Origin: an uncultured Micrococcaceae bacterium
Lineage (GTDB): Bacteria; Actinomycetota; Actinomycetes; Actinomycetales; Micrococcaceae
DNA: 64,000 nt
Reading direction: 5' to 3'
Assembly (NCBI GenBank): GCA_947502645.1
Contig: CANNAD010000003.1
Location: 118,622-182,621 of the forward strand
Positions within the stretch are counted from its first letter, which is position 1; each line of letters opens with the position of its first letter. The position numbers and the translations under genes are program-made. The notes below the pieces were generated by a model. The model did no database searches, was not told where the DNA came from, and was given only the letters and a program-made list of their open reading frames with translations. Below are positions 55,615 through 64,000 of the stretch, in pieces.

Positions 55615-57210
55615 ATGAGCAGCGAACAGGCGATTGACCTTTCCACCACGGCGGGAAGAATCGCCGATTTCCGGCAGCGGGAAGCAAACTCCCTCCAGCC
55701 ATCCGGCGCTGCCGCCATCGACAAACAGCACAGCCGCGGCAAAAACACAGCCCGCGAGCGCATCGAGATGCTCGTTGACCCCGAATCCTTCGTTGAATTC
55801 GACGCCCTCGCCGTCCACCGATCCACATCCTTCGGCATGGACAGCAAAAAGCCGCTCGGGGACGGCGTCGTCTCAGGTTATGCAACCGTGGATGGGCGCC
55901 TGATCGCCGTGTATTCGCAGGACTTCAGCGTCTATGGCGGATCGCTGAGCAAGGTCAACGGCGAAAAGATCGTCAAGGTCCAGGAGTTCGCGCTGCGCAA
56001 CGGTTGTCCCGTCGTCGGCATCAACGACGGCGGCGGCGCGCGGATCCAGGAGGGCGTGGCGTCGCTGGCCATGTTCGCGGATATCTTCCGCAACAACGTC
56101 CACGCGTCCGGCGTCGTTCCGCAGATCTCCCTCATCATGGGCCCCTGCGCTGGCGGCGCCGCCTACTCACCGGCGCTGACCGACTATGTGGTGATGGTGG
56201 ACAAGAGCTCCCACATGTTCATTACCGGCCCCGACGTCATCAAGACCGTCACCGGCGAGGACGTGGACATGGAAACCCTCGGCGGTGCCAGACAGCACAG
56301 CACCACCACAGGAACCTCCACCTACCTGGCGTCCGACGAGCACGACGCCGTCGAGTTCGTCCGCGAGCTGCTGGACTTCCTCCCGTCCAACAACCTCGCC
56401 GAAGCACCACCGGCAGAGTTTGAGGAAGAGCTCAACATCACCGATGAGGACCAGGCGCTGGACACCCTCATTCCGGATTCCGCCAACCAGCCGTATGACA
56501 TGCACAAAGTCATCGAGAACATCGCCGACGACGGCCACTTCCTGGAAATGCATGCCCTCTACGCACCGAACGTGGTGGTGGGTTACGCCCGGGTTGAGGG
56601 CCATACAGTGGGCATCGTGGCCAACCAGCCGATGCAGTTCGCCGGGACCCTGGACATCAGTGCTTCCGAGAAGGCCGCACGCTTTGTCCGTCACTGCGAT
56701 GCGTTCAATATCCCCATTGTGACGCTCGTGGATGTCCCGGGCTTCCTGCCGGGCAAGGACCAGGAGTTCAACGGAATCATTCGCCGGGGCGCGAAGCTGC
56801 TGTTCGCGTACGCTGAGGCAACCGTCCCCAAACTCACGGTCATCACACGCAAGGCCTACGGCGGAGCGTACATTGTCATGGGCTCGAAAAAGCTCGGTGC
56901 AGACATCAACCTGGCCTGGCCCACTGCACAGATCGGCGTCATGGGAGCTCAGGGCGCGGTCAACATCCTGTACCGCAGGGACCTCGCCGCTGCGGCGGAG
57001 AACGGCGAGGACGTCGAGCAGAAGCGGGCCGAGCTGGTCCGTCACTACGAAGACGAGCTCCTGAACCCCTACCAGGCCGCTGAACTTGGCTATATCGACG
57101 CCGTGATCGCCCCCTCCGACACCCGCGTCCAGATTGTTCGCGGGCTGCGGGCACTTCGCGAGAAACGCGCAGCACTGCCCGTCAAGAAGCACGGAAACAT
57201 TCCGCTGTGA
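55615..57210 (+). CDS. Acyl-CoA carboxylase beta subunit (carboxyltransferase; AccD/PccB type)
   Basis: A 531-residue carboxyltransferase that moves CO2 from biotinyl-BCCP to acetyl-CoA or propionyl-CoA, giving malonyl- or methylmalonyl-CoA. Blocks: [86 protein letters not shown], and the C-terminal [33 protein letters not shown]. These contain both oxyanion-hole glycine motifs. The ATG at 55615 has CCGGAG 5-6 nt upstream. It overlaps accE by 4 bp (GTGA). With the actinobacterial long-chain architecture, substrate preference between acetyl- and propionyl-CoA cannot be fixed from sequence. Confidence 0.95.
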   Translation: MSSEQAIDLSTTAGRIADFRQREANSLQPSGAAAIDKQHSRGKNTARERIEMLVDPESFVEFDALAVHRSTSFGMDSKKPLGDGVVSGYATVDGRLIAVYSQDFSVYGGSLSKVNGEKIVKVQEFALRNGCPVVGINDGGGARIQEGVASLAMFADIFRNNVHASGVVPQISLIMGPCAGGAAYSPALTDYVVMVDKSSHMFITGPDVIKTVTGEDVDMETLGGARQHSTTTGTSTYLASDEHDAVEFVRELLDFLPSNNLAEAPPAEFEEELNITDEDQALDTLIPDSANQPYDMHKVIENIADDGHFLEMHALYAPNVVVGYARVEGHTVGIVANQPMQFAGTLDISASEKAARFVRHCDAFNIPIVTLVDVPGFLPGKDQEFNGIIRRGAKLLFAYAEATVPKLTVITRKAYGGAYIVMGSKKLGADINLAWPTAQIGVMGAQGAVNILYRRDLAAAAENGEDVEQKRAELVRHYEDELLNPYQAAELGYIDAVIAPSDTRVQIVRGLRALREKRAALPVKKHGNIPL

Positions 57211-57434
57211 CCGCCCCAGAGACGCCCGACCTCGGACCTGAACCACTCCTCACGGTGGTTTCCGGGCAGCCGACGCCAGAGGAACTGGCCGCGTTGACCG
57301 CCGTCGTCGCCAGCCTTGCTTCTGAGCCGGGGCAAAAGCCAGGGGCGGGCGAACAGCGGACCTGGGGCCGGCGCGAACTGGCCCGACGCCATCTTGTACC
57401 CGGCCGTGGGGCCTGGAAACGCGGAGCGCACTAG
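57207..57434 (+). CDS. Acyl-CoA carboxylase epsilon subunit
   Basis: A 75-residue subunit typical of actinobacterial acyl-CoA carboxylases, which stabilises and boosts the beta-subunit/alpha-subunit complex. The diagnostic opening is [19 protein letters not shown], in which LxVVxGxPTxEELAAL is the family signature, with a C-terminal W-containing basic patch ([20 protein letters not shown]). The GTG start overlaps the accD stop by 4 bp, so it is translationally coupled. Position and size leave little doubt despite the short length. Confidence 0.9.
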   Translation: MTAPETPDLGPEPLLTVVSGQPTPEELAALTAVVASLASEPGQKPGAGEQRTWGRRELARRHLVPGRGAWKRGAH

Positions 57435-57511
57435 GTAACAATTCCTGCAATTCAGCACGTACGTTCTGCTGCGCATGGAATCACAGGGCACGTTACCGTT
57501 AGGCTTCGGGT

Positions 57512-59230
57512 GTGACCTATGAAACAGAAACGACGCCTCTGACCGACCTGACAGACGATTCAGCACGGCCAAAGACGGCCATCGACGCCGTTGCCGATGC
57601 TTACGCCGAATCCCTCCTGGAACTGGATCCCGGGTTTGCCACCAGCATGGGCATGTCCGGCCGCGAAACCGAATACCGCGATTACTCCCCCGCCGGTCAT
57701 GAGGCGATGGCAGAAATCACGAGCGAGACGCTCCGGAGACTCTCGGACCTTCATCCAAGCGACGACGTCGACGCCGTTACCCTCGACGCCATGCACGAAC
57801 GCCTCGGCCTCGAACTGGAAATCCACGAGAGCGGCCTGAACCTCGCGGACCTGAACAACATCGCCTGCCCCGCCCAGGAAATCCGGGCCATCTTTGACCT
57901 CATGCCCACGGACACCGTTGAACAGTGGGGCCACATCGCCGGGCGTCTGGCCAACGTGCAGGAAGCCATCGGCGGCTACATCACCTCGTTGCGCGAAGCC
58001 AGGGACCGCGGAATCGTCTCGGCGGCCCGGCAGGTCAAGATCGTGATCGAACAGACCCGCCGCTACGCAGCCGAAGACGGATACTTTGCCACCATGGTTG
58101 CCGGGGCAGCAGCCACCGAAGGCGAACTCAACGACGCCTCCAAGGCTGAACTCGCCTCAGGCGCAGAGGCAGCCCAGGCGGCCTACAACGGGCTTGCAGA
58201 GTTCCTCGAACAGGAACTGCTGCCCTCCGCACCGGAGAAAGACGCTGTCGGCCGCGAACACTACTCGCTCATGTCCCGCCGCTTCCTCGGCTCCGAGGTC
58301 AACCTCGAGGAGACCTACGCCTGGGGCGTCGAAGAGCTGGACCGGATCATCGCCGAACAGGAGCAGGTCGCCCACGAAATCAGCGAAGGCGCCACCGTTG
58401 AAGAGGCCATGAAGATCCTGAACGAGGATCCGGCCCGCCAGCTCAACAGCAAGGACGAGCTGCAGCAGTGGATGCAGAAGCTCTCGGACAAGGCCGTCGC
58501 AGACCTGGCCGGCGTCCACTTCGACATCCCGGACATCATGCGCACCATCGAGTGCATGATCGCCCCCACCGACGAAGGCGGTATCTACTACACGGGCCCG
58601 ACGGATGACTTCTCCCGCCCCGGCCGCATGTGGTGGTCCATCCCAGCCGGTGAGGAATCATTCACCACCTGGAACGAGACAAGCACCGTCTACCACGAGG
58701 GCGTTCCCGGGCACCACCTCCAGGTTGCCACCGCCACCTACCGCCGCGACATCCTCAACAACTGGCGGCGCAACATGTGCTGGACCTCCGGACACGGCGA
58801 AGGCTGGGCACTCTACGCCGAACGTCTCATGGAAGAACTGGGCTACCTCCAGGATCCAGGAGACCGCATGGGCATGCTCGACGCCCAGCGTATGCGAGCC
58901 GCACGCGTCGTCTTCGACATCGGCGTCCACCTGGAACTGGAAATCCCCGAGCGCTGGGGCTCCGGCACCTGGACCCCGGAGTCCGGCTACGACTTCCTAC
59001 GCAAGAACATTGCCATCAGCGAAGGTCAGCTCAAGTTCGAGTTCACCCGCTACCTCGGCTGGCCGGGACAGGCTCCGTCCTACAAGATCGGACAGCGCCT
59101 CTGGGAACAGATCCGCGACGAGCTCCGCGAACGCGAGGGCGACTCCTTCGATCTGAAGGCCTTCCACAACCGCGCACTGAACATGGGCTCTGTGGGACTG
59201 GACACACTGCGCCGGGCGCTTCTGGACTGA
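57512..59230 (+). CDS. DUF885 family zinc peptidase-like protein
   Basis: A 572-residue, mainly helical protein of the DUF885 family. Its metal site is VYHEGVPGHHLQVATAT, an HExxxHH motif near residue 395, with a likely third ligand in SGHGEGWALYAERLMEELG. No signal peptide is seen, so it is probably cytosolic. The family is considered to be carboxypeptidase-like, but few members have been tested. The GTG at 57512 is 77 bp after accE on the same strand. A strong terminator follows, so the transcript ends here. The substrate is unknown. Confidence 0.88.
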   Translation: MTYETETTPLTDLTDDSARPKTAIDAVADAYAESLLELDPGFATSMGMSGRETEYRDYSPAGHEAMAEITSETLRRLSDLHPSDDVDAVTLDAMHERLGLELEIHESGLNLADLNNIACPAQEIRAIFDLMPTDTVEQWGHIAGRLANVQEAIGGYITSLREARDRGIVSAARQVKIVIEQTRRYAAEDGYFATMVAGAAATEGELNDASKAELASGAEAAQAAYNGLAEFLEQELLPSAPEKDAVGREHYSLMSRRFLGSEVNLEETYAWGVEELDRIIAEQEQVAHEISEGATVEEAMKILNEDPARQLNSKDELQQWMQKLSDKAVADLAGVHFDIPDIMRTIECMIAPTDEGGIYYTGPTDDFSRPGRMWWSIPAGEESFTTWNETSTVYHEGVPGHHLQVATATYRRDILNNWRRNMCWTSGHGEGWALYAERLMEELGYLQDPGDRMGMLDAQRMRAARVVFDIGVHLELEIPERWGSGTWTPESGYDFLRKNIAISEGQLKFEFTRYLGWPGQAPSYKIGQRLWEQIRDELREREGDSFDLKAFHNRALNMGSVGLDTLRRALLD

Positions 59231-59252
59231 TCCAGACCCGCTCTGGAGCACA

Positions 59253-59300
59253 AAGCTGCGGGAATGACGGGGATTCGCCGTCGTTCCCGCAGCTTTTCTC
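59253..59300 (+). terminator. Strong intrinsic terminator after the DUF885 gene
   Basis: AAGCTGCGGGAATGACGG (from 59253) pairs with CCGTCGTTCCCGCAGCTT, an 18-19-bp stem with a single T-G wobble, followed by TTCTC. The hairpin is 23 bp after the DUF885 stop. Confidence 0.88.
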
Positions 59301-59380
59301 ATCTGCGCACGTACCGCCACCAGCGTAATATTTCTCAATCTTCAGTTTTTTTGCTACATGGAGACCTCTAGTGTTCTCGG

Positions 59381-60793
59381 GTGAGCACAGACATCAGCCC
59401 CCAGCCAAAGCGCAGGAATCTCCCCCGGTGGATGACTTCCTTCGGCCCCCAGATCATCGCCGGACTCCTCCTCGGCCTTGTCCTTGGCCTCATCGCCAAA
59501 TACACGGGACACACCTCCGAGACCCCGAACGCCCTAGGAACCACCCTCTCGACCATCGGTTCGAGCTACGTCACCCTGCTCAAGGCAGCAGTTGTCCCGC
59601 TCATCTTCACCGCCGTCGTCAGTTCCATCGCCAACCTGCGTGAAGTAACCAACGCCGCGCGTCTCGCCGGGCAGACGCTGCTCTGGTTCGGGATCACAGC
59701 GCTGATCGCCGTGAGCATCGGAATGGTGCTCGGCAGTGTGTTCAAGCCGGGAGCAAACTCCTCCGCAACGCCGCCAGAAGACTACACAGGCGGAACGGGC
59801 AGCTGGTGGGGCTTCCTCGAAGGGCTGATCCCCGCAAACTTCCTCGGTCTGGAAGCCTCAACGCGAGCCGCAGAAACCGGTGACCTCACCACTTCGCTGA
59901 GCTTCAACGTGCTCCAGGTTCTCGTGGTCGCAGCCGCCATCGGCATCGCTGCCCTGAAGGTCGGCCAGGCCGCCGAGCCCTTCCTCGTCCTCAACGCCTC
60001 CGCCCTCGCCGTCATCCAGAAAGTCCTCTGGTGGATCATCCGCCTGGCTCCGGTAGGAACCGTCGGACTCATCGGACGCGCTGTGGCTACCTACGGCTGG
60101 GACACCATCGGGTCCCTCGGCAAATTTACACTGGCCATCTACGTTGGCCTCGCCCTCGTCCTCTTCGTGGTCTACCCCATCCTGATCCGCGCACACGGGC
60201 TCTCCGTCAAGCAGTACTTCTCCGGCGCATGGCCCGCCATCCAGCTTGCGTTCGTCTCCCGCTCCTCCGTGGGCACCCTCCCCCTGACGCAGAGGATCAC
60301 AGAGCGCAACCTCGGTGTTCCCCGCGCCTACGCATCATTCGCGGTACCCCTCGGAGCAACCACCAAGATGGACGGCTGCGCTGCCATCTACCCGGCAATC
60401 TCCGCCATCTTCGTAGCCCAGTTCTTCGGCGTTGAACTCGAACTGGTCCACTACCTGCTCATCGCCATCGTGTCCGTGCTCGGCTCCGCAGCGACCGCCG
60501 GAACCACCGGCGCCGTCGTCATGCTCACCCTCACGCTCTCCACGCTGGGACTGCCGCTGGCCGGCGTCGGGCTGCTGCTCGCCGTCGACCCCATCCTGGA
60601 CATGGGACGGACCGCCGTGAACGTGGCCGGTCAGGCCCTCGTGCCCACGATCGTCGCCCGGCGCGAAGGGATCCTGGACCACGACCTCTACAACGCTGAA
60701 CGTAACGGTGACCCGTTCTCGGATGATTCCGTCACGGCCGAAGCCCCTGAACCAGCACTGGCTGGATCCGGCCTGGACACCCGAAACGTCTGA
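59381..60793 (+). CDS. Dicarboxylate/amino acid:cation symporter (DAACS)
   Basis: A 470-residue transporter of the glutamate/C4-dicarboxylate:Na+/H+ symporter family. About eight membrane helices are visible, including IIAGLLLGLVLGLIAKYTG near the N-terminus. Family blocks: LLKAAVVPLIFTAVVSSIA, AFVSRSSVGTLPLTQRITE (the SSxxTLP hairpin), and VPLGATTKMDGCAAIY, where the usual NMDGT reads KMDGC; the position facing the cation site is thus altered. GSAATAGTTGAVVMLTLTLS and VDPILDMGRTAVNVAG, with the substrate-site Asp and Asn, complete it. GTG at 59381. Flanked by terminators, so probably transcribed alone. Confidence 0.93.
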   Translation: MSTDISPQPKRRNLPRWMTSFGPQIIAGLLLGLVLGLIAKYTGHTSETPNALGTTLSTIGSSYVTLLKAAVVPLIFTAVVSSIANLREVTNAARLAGQTLLWFGITALIAVSIGMVLGSVFKPGANSSATPPEDYTGGTGSWWGFLEGLIPANFLGLEASTRAAETGDLTTSLSFNVLQVLVVAAAIGIAALKVGQAAEPFLVLNASALAVIQKVLWWIIRLAPVGTVGLIGRAVATYGWDTIGSLGKFTLAIYVGLALVLFVVYPILIRAHGLSVKQYFSGAWPAIQLAFVSRSSVGTLPLTQRITERNLGVPRAYASFAVPLGATTKMDGCAAIYPAISAIFVAQFFGVELELVHYLLIAIVSVLGSAATAGTTGAVVMLTLTLSTLGLPLAGVGLLLAVDPILDMGRTAVNVAGQALVPTIVARREGILDHDLYNAERNGDPFSDDSVTAEAPEPALAGSGLDTRNV

Positions 60794-60808
60794 TCCCACG
60801 ATCGCCGC

Positions 60809-60841
60809 AGGAGCCGCACACCACCACGGTGTGCGGCTCCT
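60809..60841 (+). terminator. Hairpin after the symporter gene
   Basis: AGGAGCCGCACACC pairs perfectly with GGTGTGCGGCTCCT around a 5-nt loop, 15 bp after the symporter stop. No T-tract follows, so it may be a terminator of the GC-rich, factor-assisted kind common in actinobacteria. Confidence 0.65.
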
Positions 60842-60879
60842 CGTCGTTGGGCAGGGGATCGTTTCGCTAGGCTGGAACC

Positions 60880-61551
60880 ATGACTGACTCCCCCATCCTG
60901 ATCCTCGCCTCAGCCTCCTCGGGGCGCGCGAAACTGCTCGCCGACGCCGGAATCGCCTTCGACGTGGTCGTGTCCGACGTCGACGAAACAGCAGCAGCTG
61001 CCGCCTACGGAAACCCGGAACCAGTCGAACTCGCACTGTTGCTCGCACGGGCGAAGGCTGAAGCGGTTGCCACCCGCGCCGAAACCGAAGGGTCCATCGT
61101 TCTCGGCTGCGACTCCGTCTTCGAACTCGACGGCGAAGCGTACGGGAAACCCTACGAACCCGAAATCGCCCGCGAACGCTGGCAGCACATGCGCGGCAAC
61201 ACCGGCACACTCCACACCGGTCACTGGCTCATCGACAACAGGGACACCACACCGGAAGCGCCTTCGGAGCCCGGGACTGATTCCGGTGCGCGTTCGGGGT
61301 CGGGCGCGACCATTGGAACCGTGACGTCGACCAGCGTCACCTTTGCGCAGGTGACGGATGAGGAAATCGCGGCCTACGTTGCCACGGGCGAGCCGTTGCT
61401 CTGTGCTGGCGGATTCACCATCGACGGGCGCGGCGGAGCGTTCGTCACCGAAGTCACCGGCAACCCACACGCCGTCGTCGGGCTCTCCATTTCCACGCTA
61501 AGAGACCTCCTGGGGAAGACGGGCCTGTCCATAACGGACCTCTGGGTCTAG
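60880..61551 (+). CDS. maf: Maf-family nucleoside triphosphate pyrophosphatase
   Basis: A 223-residue house-cleaning pyrophosphatase that hydrolyses non-canonical or excess (d)NTPs to NMPs. Motifs: LILASASSGRAKLLADAGIAFD (nucleotide-pocket S/T-x-R), VVSDVDE, ARAKAEAVA, VLGCDSVFELDGEAYGKP with the catalytic Asp, and ITGNPHAVVGLSISTLRDLL. An insertion of about 25 small and acidic residues (PEAPSEPGTDSGARSGSG) follows the THTGH segment and makes it a little longer than usual. The ATG at 60880 has AGGCTGGA upstream. Monocistronic by context. Confidence 0.93.
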   Translation: MTDSPILILASASSGRAKLLADAGIAFDVVVSDVDETAAAAAYGNPEPVELALLLARAKAEAVATRAETEGSIVLGCDSVFELDGEAYGKPYEPEIARERWQHMRGNTGTLHTGHWLIDNRDTTPEAPSEPGTDSGARSGSGATIGTVTSTSVTFAQVTDEEIAAYVATGEPLLCAGGFTIDGRGGAFVTEVTGNPHAVVGLSISTLRDLLGKTGLSITDLWV

Positions 61552-61588
61552 CTGGGCGCGGACGCCTCGCCCGCGCAGCTCGCCCGCG

Positions 61589-61658
61589 CCTAGCCCGCGC
61601 AGCACCTACCCTCTGCCCGCGCACCTAGCCCGCGCAGCACCCGCCCCCTGCCAGTCCT
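61589..61658. repeat. GC-rich 35-bp tandem repeat
   Basis: An 18-bp sequence, CCTAGCCCGCGCAGCACC, occurs exactly at 61589-61606 and 61624-61641, giving a 35-bp period. A degenerate copy precedes it (from 61565). The array lies between maf and the end of the DUF559-like gene and encodes the Ala/Arg/Gly-rich tail of that protein. Confidence 0.6.
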
Positions 61659-62531
61659 CACCCGCGCGCATGTCGGCCTTGTTGATCTTCACCTGAATCC
61701 ACCCCAGTTGAGCTGTCGTGTAATCGCGTTCATGGTCACGCCCCTGCTGGGCAGTGGTGAGGTGATGGGCGCCCTCGTACTCGATGCAGATCCGAAACAG
61801 CGCGTTGCCCAGGTCAGCCCAGATCTGCGGGTCGCCGGTTTCGTCGAGGATCGGAGTATTGGGCACAAATTCTGGGAGCCCCCAACGCTGCAGGATGAGG
61901 CGCAGACGAGTCTCCGGCGGTGAGTCAACGCCAACCCGCAGCAGCTTCAGCGCCCTTCGGGCCCGCGCCAACCCCGCCGTCGCCGACTTCCCGCCAATAT
62001 AGGCACTCAGCTCCTGCAGGGGAACTTTCGGTAGCCGACGTCGGCCGAAATTCCGTTGGTGCTCGCTCACCAGCTGGTCCCCAGCAACCACGAGCTCATC
62101 CAATGACAGTTGCGTGGCCAGATCCAACCAGGTCCGCTCCATCGAGGTCACCCGAAGTCCTTTCACCACCACGACCTCACCATCCTCCAGGGCAAGACGA
62201 TGCCCCACAATGTGTTTGCGCCGAGGAACCCCTTGCCCCGGTCCACGCGCGAGGTGAAGGCGAGGTTCGCCGTCGAGTTCCGGCGGCAGCACGAGCTTGT
62301 GCAGCCGTCCAGCCGTCCCGTGGCTGAAGACGCCGTCAGGGAGCAGCGACGCATAGGGCGGCAGCTGTCGGCCAGGTCGAAGACACCGTCCACCGGCACC
62401 CGGACCGAACGGCTCGGTGCTCTCAGGTCGCTGGCCCGGAGCCGGTCCCGCGTCGCGCCGTGCAGCATGGCGTGGTGGAGGACGAACGGTGCAGCCCCCA
62501 GCTCATCAGGAAGTGGTTTTGCGGCAGTCAC
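61606..62531 (-). pseudogene. DUF559/AbiEi-like endonuclease-domain gene with a frameshift
   Basis: The reading frame starts at the GTG at 62531 (VTAAKPLPDELGAAPFVLHH, then ASDLRAPSRSVRVPVDGVFD) and continues in another frame as LPPYASLLPDGVFSHGTAGR, then KLVLPPELDGEPRLHL, to a stop at 61606. The switch is near 62366, within GCCGACAGCTGCCGCC, where one missing base would restore DLAD(x)LPPY. The C-terminal part (ICIEYEGAHHLTTAQQGRDH, ERDYTTAQLGWIQVKI) is the nuclease-fold segment of DUF559-type proteins. The N-terminal part resembles the wing-helix half of AbiEi-like antitoxins. The C-terminus runs into a tandem repeat. Either a decayed gene, a sequencing error, or a programmed shift; the last seems least likely. 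Confidence 0.75.
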
Positions 62532-62710
62532 CCTTCTATTAGGGCAGAAGTCCTGAATCCGCGCGGAAGTTATCCACAGCTTGGGCTGCTAGCTGCGGGG
62601 TCTACTGGGCAGATCGCGTACCTGAACCGAGCTTGTTGTACAGATAACGGGCCTTGTCCGGCTACGAGAGCCCCTGATCTGTACTACAGGTGAGCGGGGC
62701 ACACGAACCA

Positions 62711-62850
62711 CGCACGACGACGTCGGGGCCTGCGAGGTAGGAGTGGCAGGCACCTGGAGACGCACGACGACGGCGGGACTGGGCCGGCGAGTAGGGGCGG
62801 GCGAGGCACCTGGACACGCACGACGATGGCGGGACCGCTGAGGCGAGGGG
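62711..62850. repeat. Degenerate tandem repeat with CGCACGACGA units
   Basis: The 10-mer CGCACGACGA occurs at 62711, 62761 and 62817. Each is followed by a GC-rich stretch with GGCGGG/GTCGGG, and copies two and three are preceded by GGCACCTGGA(G/C)A. Period is 50 and 56 bp. Non-coding by appearance. Confidence 0.6.
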
Positions 62851-62880
62851 CAGACGCCCGGACGGCCCAGCGGCAGGCGA

Positions 62881-62899
62881 TTTGTAGCAACTCTACAAA
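62881..62899. promoter_or_regulatory. TTTGTAG-N5-CTACAAA operator-like palindrome upstream of biotin carboxylase gene
   Basis: Perfect 7-bp arms around CAACT, 98 bp before the start codon at 62997. This is the best-conserved copy of the motif also found twice upstream of accD (55498, 55562), always with 5-bp spacing. Confidence 0.65.
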
Positions 62900-62996
62900 A
62901 TTATGGCCAATACCCCGCTGAAGCGGCATGGATCATGGGCGGAAACCACAAAGTCGCGCTAGGCTCCAGATGACACGAAGGAGCACAAGCACCCCC

Positions 62997-64000
62997 ATGA
63001 GCCAGAGCATGAGCCAGAGCAGCCCCGCTTCCATAACCAAGGTCCTGATCGCCAACCGCGGCGAGATCGCCGTCCGCGTTATCAGAGCAGCCCGAGACGA
63101 GGGGATCAGCTCCGTCGCCGTCTACGCTGAACCTGACCGTGACGCACTGCATGTTCGGCTTGCCGACGAAGCATACGCTCTCGGCGGGCAAACCGCTGCT
63201 GAGTCGTATCTGGTCATGGACAAGATTCTCGACGTCGCGGCCCGTTGCGGCGCTGATGCTATCCACCCCGGATACGGGTTCCTCTCCGAGAATGCGGAGT
63301 TCGCGCAGAAGGTCGCCGATGCCGGTCTGGTCTGGATCGGCCCCTCAGCGTCCGCTATCACGCAGCTCGGCGACAAGGTGCAGGCACGCCACATTGCAGA
63401 AAAAGTTGGCGCGCCGTTGGTCCCGGGTACCGCTGACCCCGTGGAGTCAGCTGCAGAGGTGACGGCTTTCGCGGACGAATTCGGTCTGCCGGTAGCGATC
63501 AAGGCAGCATTCGGCGGCGGCGGCCGCGGGATCAAGGTGGCACGGACCCGCGAAGAAATTCCGGAACTCTACGAATCTGCTGTCCGCGAAGCTACAGCGG
63601 CTTTCGGCCGCGGCGAGTGCTTCATTGAACGGTTCCTGGACGCACCGCGACACGTGGAAACCCAGTGCCTGGCAGACGCCCACGGCAATGTTGTGGTGGT
63701 TTCCACCCGCGACTGCTCGCTCCAGCGCCGCAATCAGAAACTGGTCGAGGAAGCTCCCGCACCGTTTCTCACGGAGGAACAGAACACGCGGCTCTACGAG
63801 GCCTCCAAAGCGATCCTGCGCGAAGCCGGCTACCAGGGTGCGGGCACCTGTGAGTTCCTGGTGGGTCAGGACGGCGTTATTTCATTCCTCGAGGTCAATA
63901 CCCGGCTGCAGGTGGAACATCCCGTTTCCGAAGAGGTCACGGGAATCGACCTGGTCCGGGAGCAGTTCCGGCTGGCCCGCGGCGAGGAGCTTGGATACGG
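62997..64000 (+). CDS. Acyl-CoA carboxylase alpha subunit (biotin carboxylase), 5' part
   Basis: An open frame from the ATG at 62997 to the window end, 334 residues with no stop. It encodes the biotin carboxylase part: [53 protein letters not shown] (ATP-grasp glycine loop), [35 protein letters not shown], and [20 protein letters not shown] with metal-binding Glu and Asn. In actinobacteria such a protein continues to a C-terminal biotin domain, expected beyond the window. AGGAG (62979-62983) lies 13 nt upstream. The N-terminus MSQSMSQSS comes from a 12-bp duplication. It would be biotinylated by the nearby BirA and work with AccD/AccE. Confidence 0.93.
   Translation, partial: MSQSMSQSSPASITKVLIANRGEIAVRVIRAARDEGISSVAVYAEPDRDALHVRLADEAYALGGQTAAESYLVMDKILDVAARCGADAIHPGYGFLSENAEFAQKVADAGLVWIGPSASAITQLGDKVQARHIAEKVGAPLVPGTADPVESAAEVTAFADEFGLPVAIKAAFGGGGRGIKVARTREEIPELYESAVREATAAFGRGECFIERFLDAPRHVETQCLADAHGNVVVVSTRDCSLQRRNQKLVEEAPAPFLTEEQNTRLYEASKAILREAGYQGAGTCEFLVGQDGVISFLEVNTRLQVEHPVSEEVTGIDLVREQFRLARGEELGY

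Larger units (their letters stand above)
62532..62996. other. 465-bp intergenic region upstream of the biotin carboxylase gene
   Basis: No convincing gene is present. It contains a perfect TTATCCACA DnaA-box-like 9-mer (62570-62578), 8-bp inverted arms GTACAGAT (62638-62645) and ATCTGTAC (62677-62684), a degenerate CGCACGACGA repeat array (62711-62830), and the TTTGTAG palindrome at 62881. A minus-strand open frame at 62684-62929 is Arg/Pro-rich and lies on the repeats, so I do not call it. Confidence 0.6.

Noticed and set aside
61565-61641. Short GC-rich repeats considered as a CRISPR-like array.
   Set aside because: Only two good copies with 17-bp gaps that are not unique spacers, and no cas genes nearby.
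62638-62684. GTACAGAT/ATCTGTAC inverted arms considered as a terminator or small RNA.
   Set aside because: The 31-nt separation, absence of a T-tract and lack of conservation evidence do not support a specific call.
62684-62929. A minus-strand 81-codon open frame.
   Set aside because: Arg/Pro-rich translation of the CGCACGACGA repeats, no ribosome site, no family.

Overview
The window is high-GC DNA with dense, often overlapping genes and many GTG starts. The set of families (actinobacterial hut cluster, acyl-CoA carboxylase with a small epsilon subunit, WXG100/EccC proteins, a SAM-IV type riboswitch) points to an actinobacterium, most likely the Micrococcaceae (Arthrobacter-like). It looks chromosomal. 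I saw no insertion sequence, CRISPR array, tRNA or rRNA.

Layout. 1-880: 5' part of metY (minus strand) behind a SAM-IV type riboswitch. 881-2316: a glyoxalase-like gene and a CPBP membrane protease gene. 2329-10348: histidine utilisation. On the minus strand an IclR regulator, hutU, an M20 amidohydrolase, hutF and hutI form one transcription unit; hutH is divergent, with an IclR-type palindrome in the 101-bp gap. No hutG is present. 10356-13398: an AT-richer cassette of a secreted 155-residue protein, an ABC ATPase and two membrane proteins, looking like an acquired export system. 13532-16852: threonine degradation (tdh-kbl) with a FAD oxidoreductase. 16989-20324: gatCAB. 20386-23485: GNAT protein, ligA and a small membrane protein.

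23592-53580 (all minus strand) is the most interesting region: a type VII-secretion-like locus. In transcription order it encodes a PH-domain membrane protein, a class III nucleotide cyclase, two tandem giant surface proteins of about 2,040 residues (11 Ig-like plus 5 FN3-like repeats each), MoxR, DUF58, a transglutaminase-like membrane protein whose nucleophile position is Asp, an RDD-FHA protein, a PP2C phosphatase, a zinc-ribbon/FHA protein, a Ser/Thr kinase, another FHA protein, an EccC-type triple ATPase and one WXG100 protein. Seven genes from DUF58 to the kinase, and then the FHA-eccC pair, overlap by 1-4 bp. EccB, EccD, EccE and mycosin genes are absent. This suggests a phosphorylation-controlled WXG100 secretion and surface-assembly system with a non-canonical composition.

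53630-64000: biotin and acyl-CoA metabolism (birA, an SDR, accD, accE, and the 5' part of a biotin carboxylase gene), interspersed with a DUF885 peptidase, a dicarboxylate symporter, maf and a frameshifted DUF559-like gene. TGTAG-N5-CTACA palindromes lie upstream of both accD and the biotin carboxylase gene, suggesting shared control.
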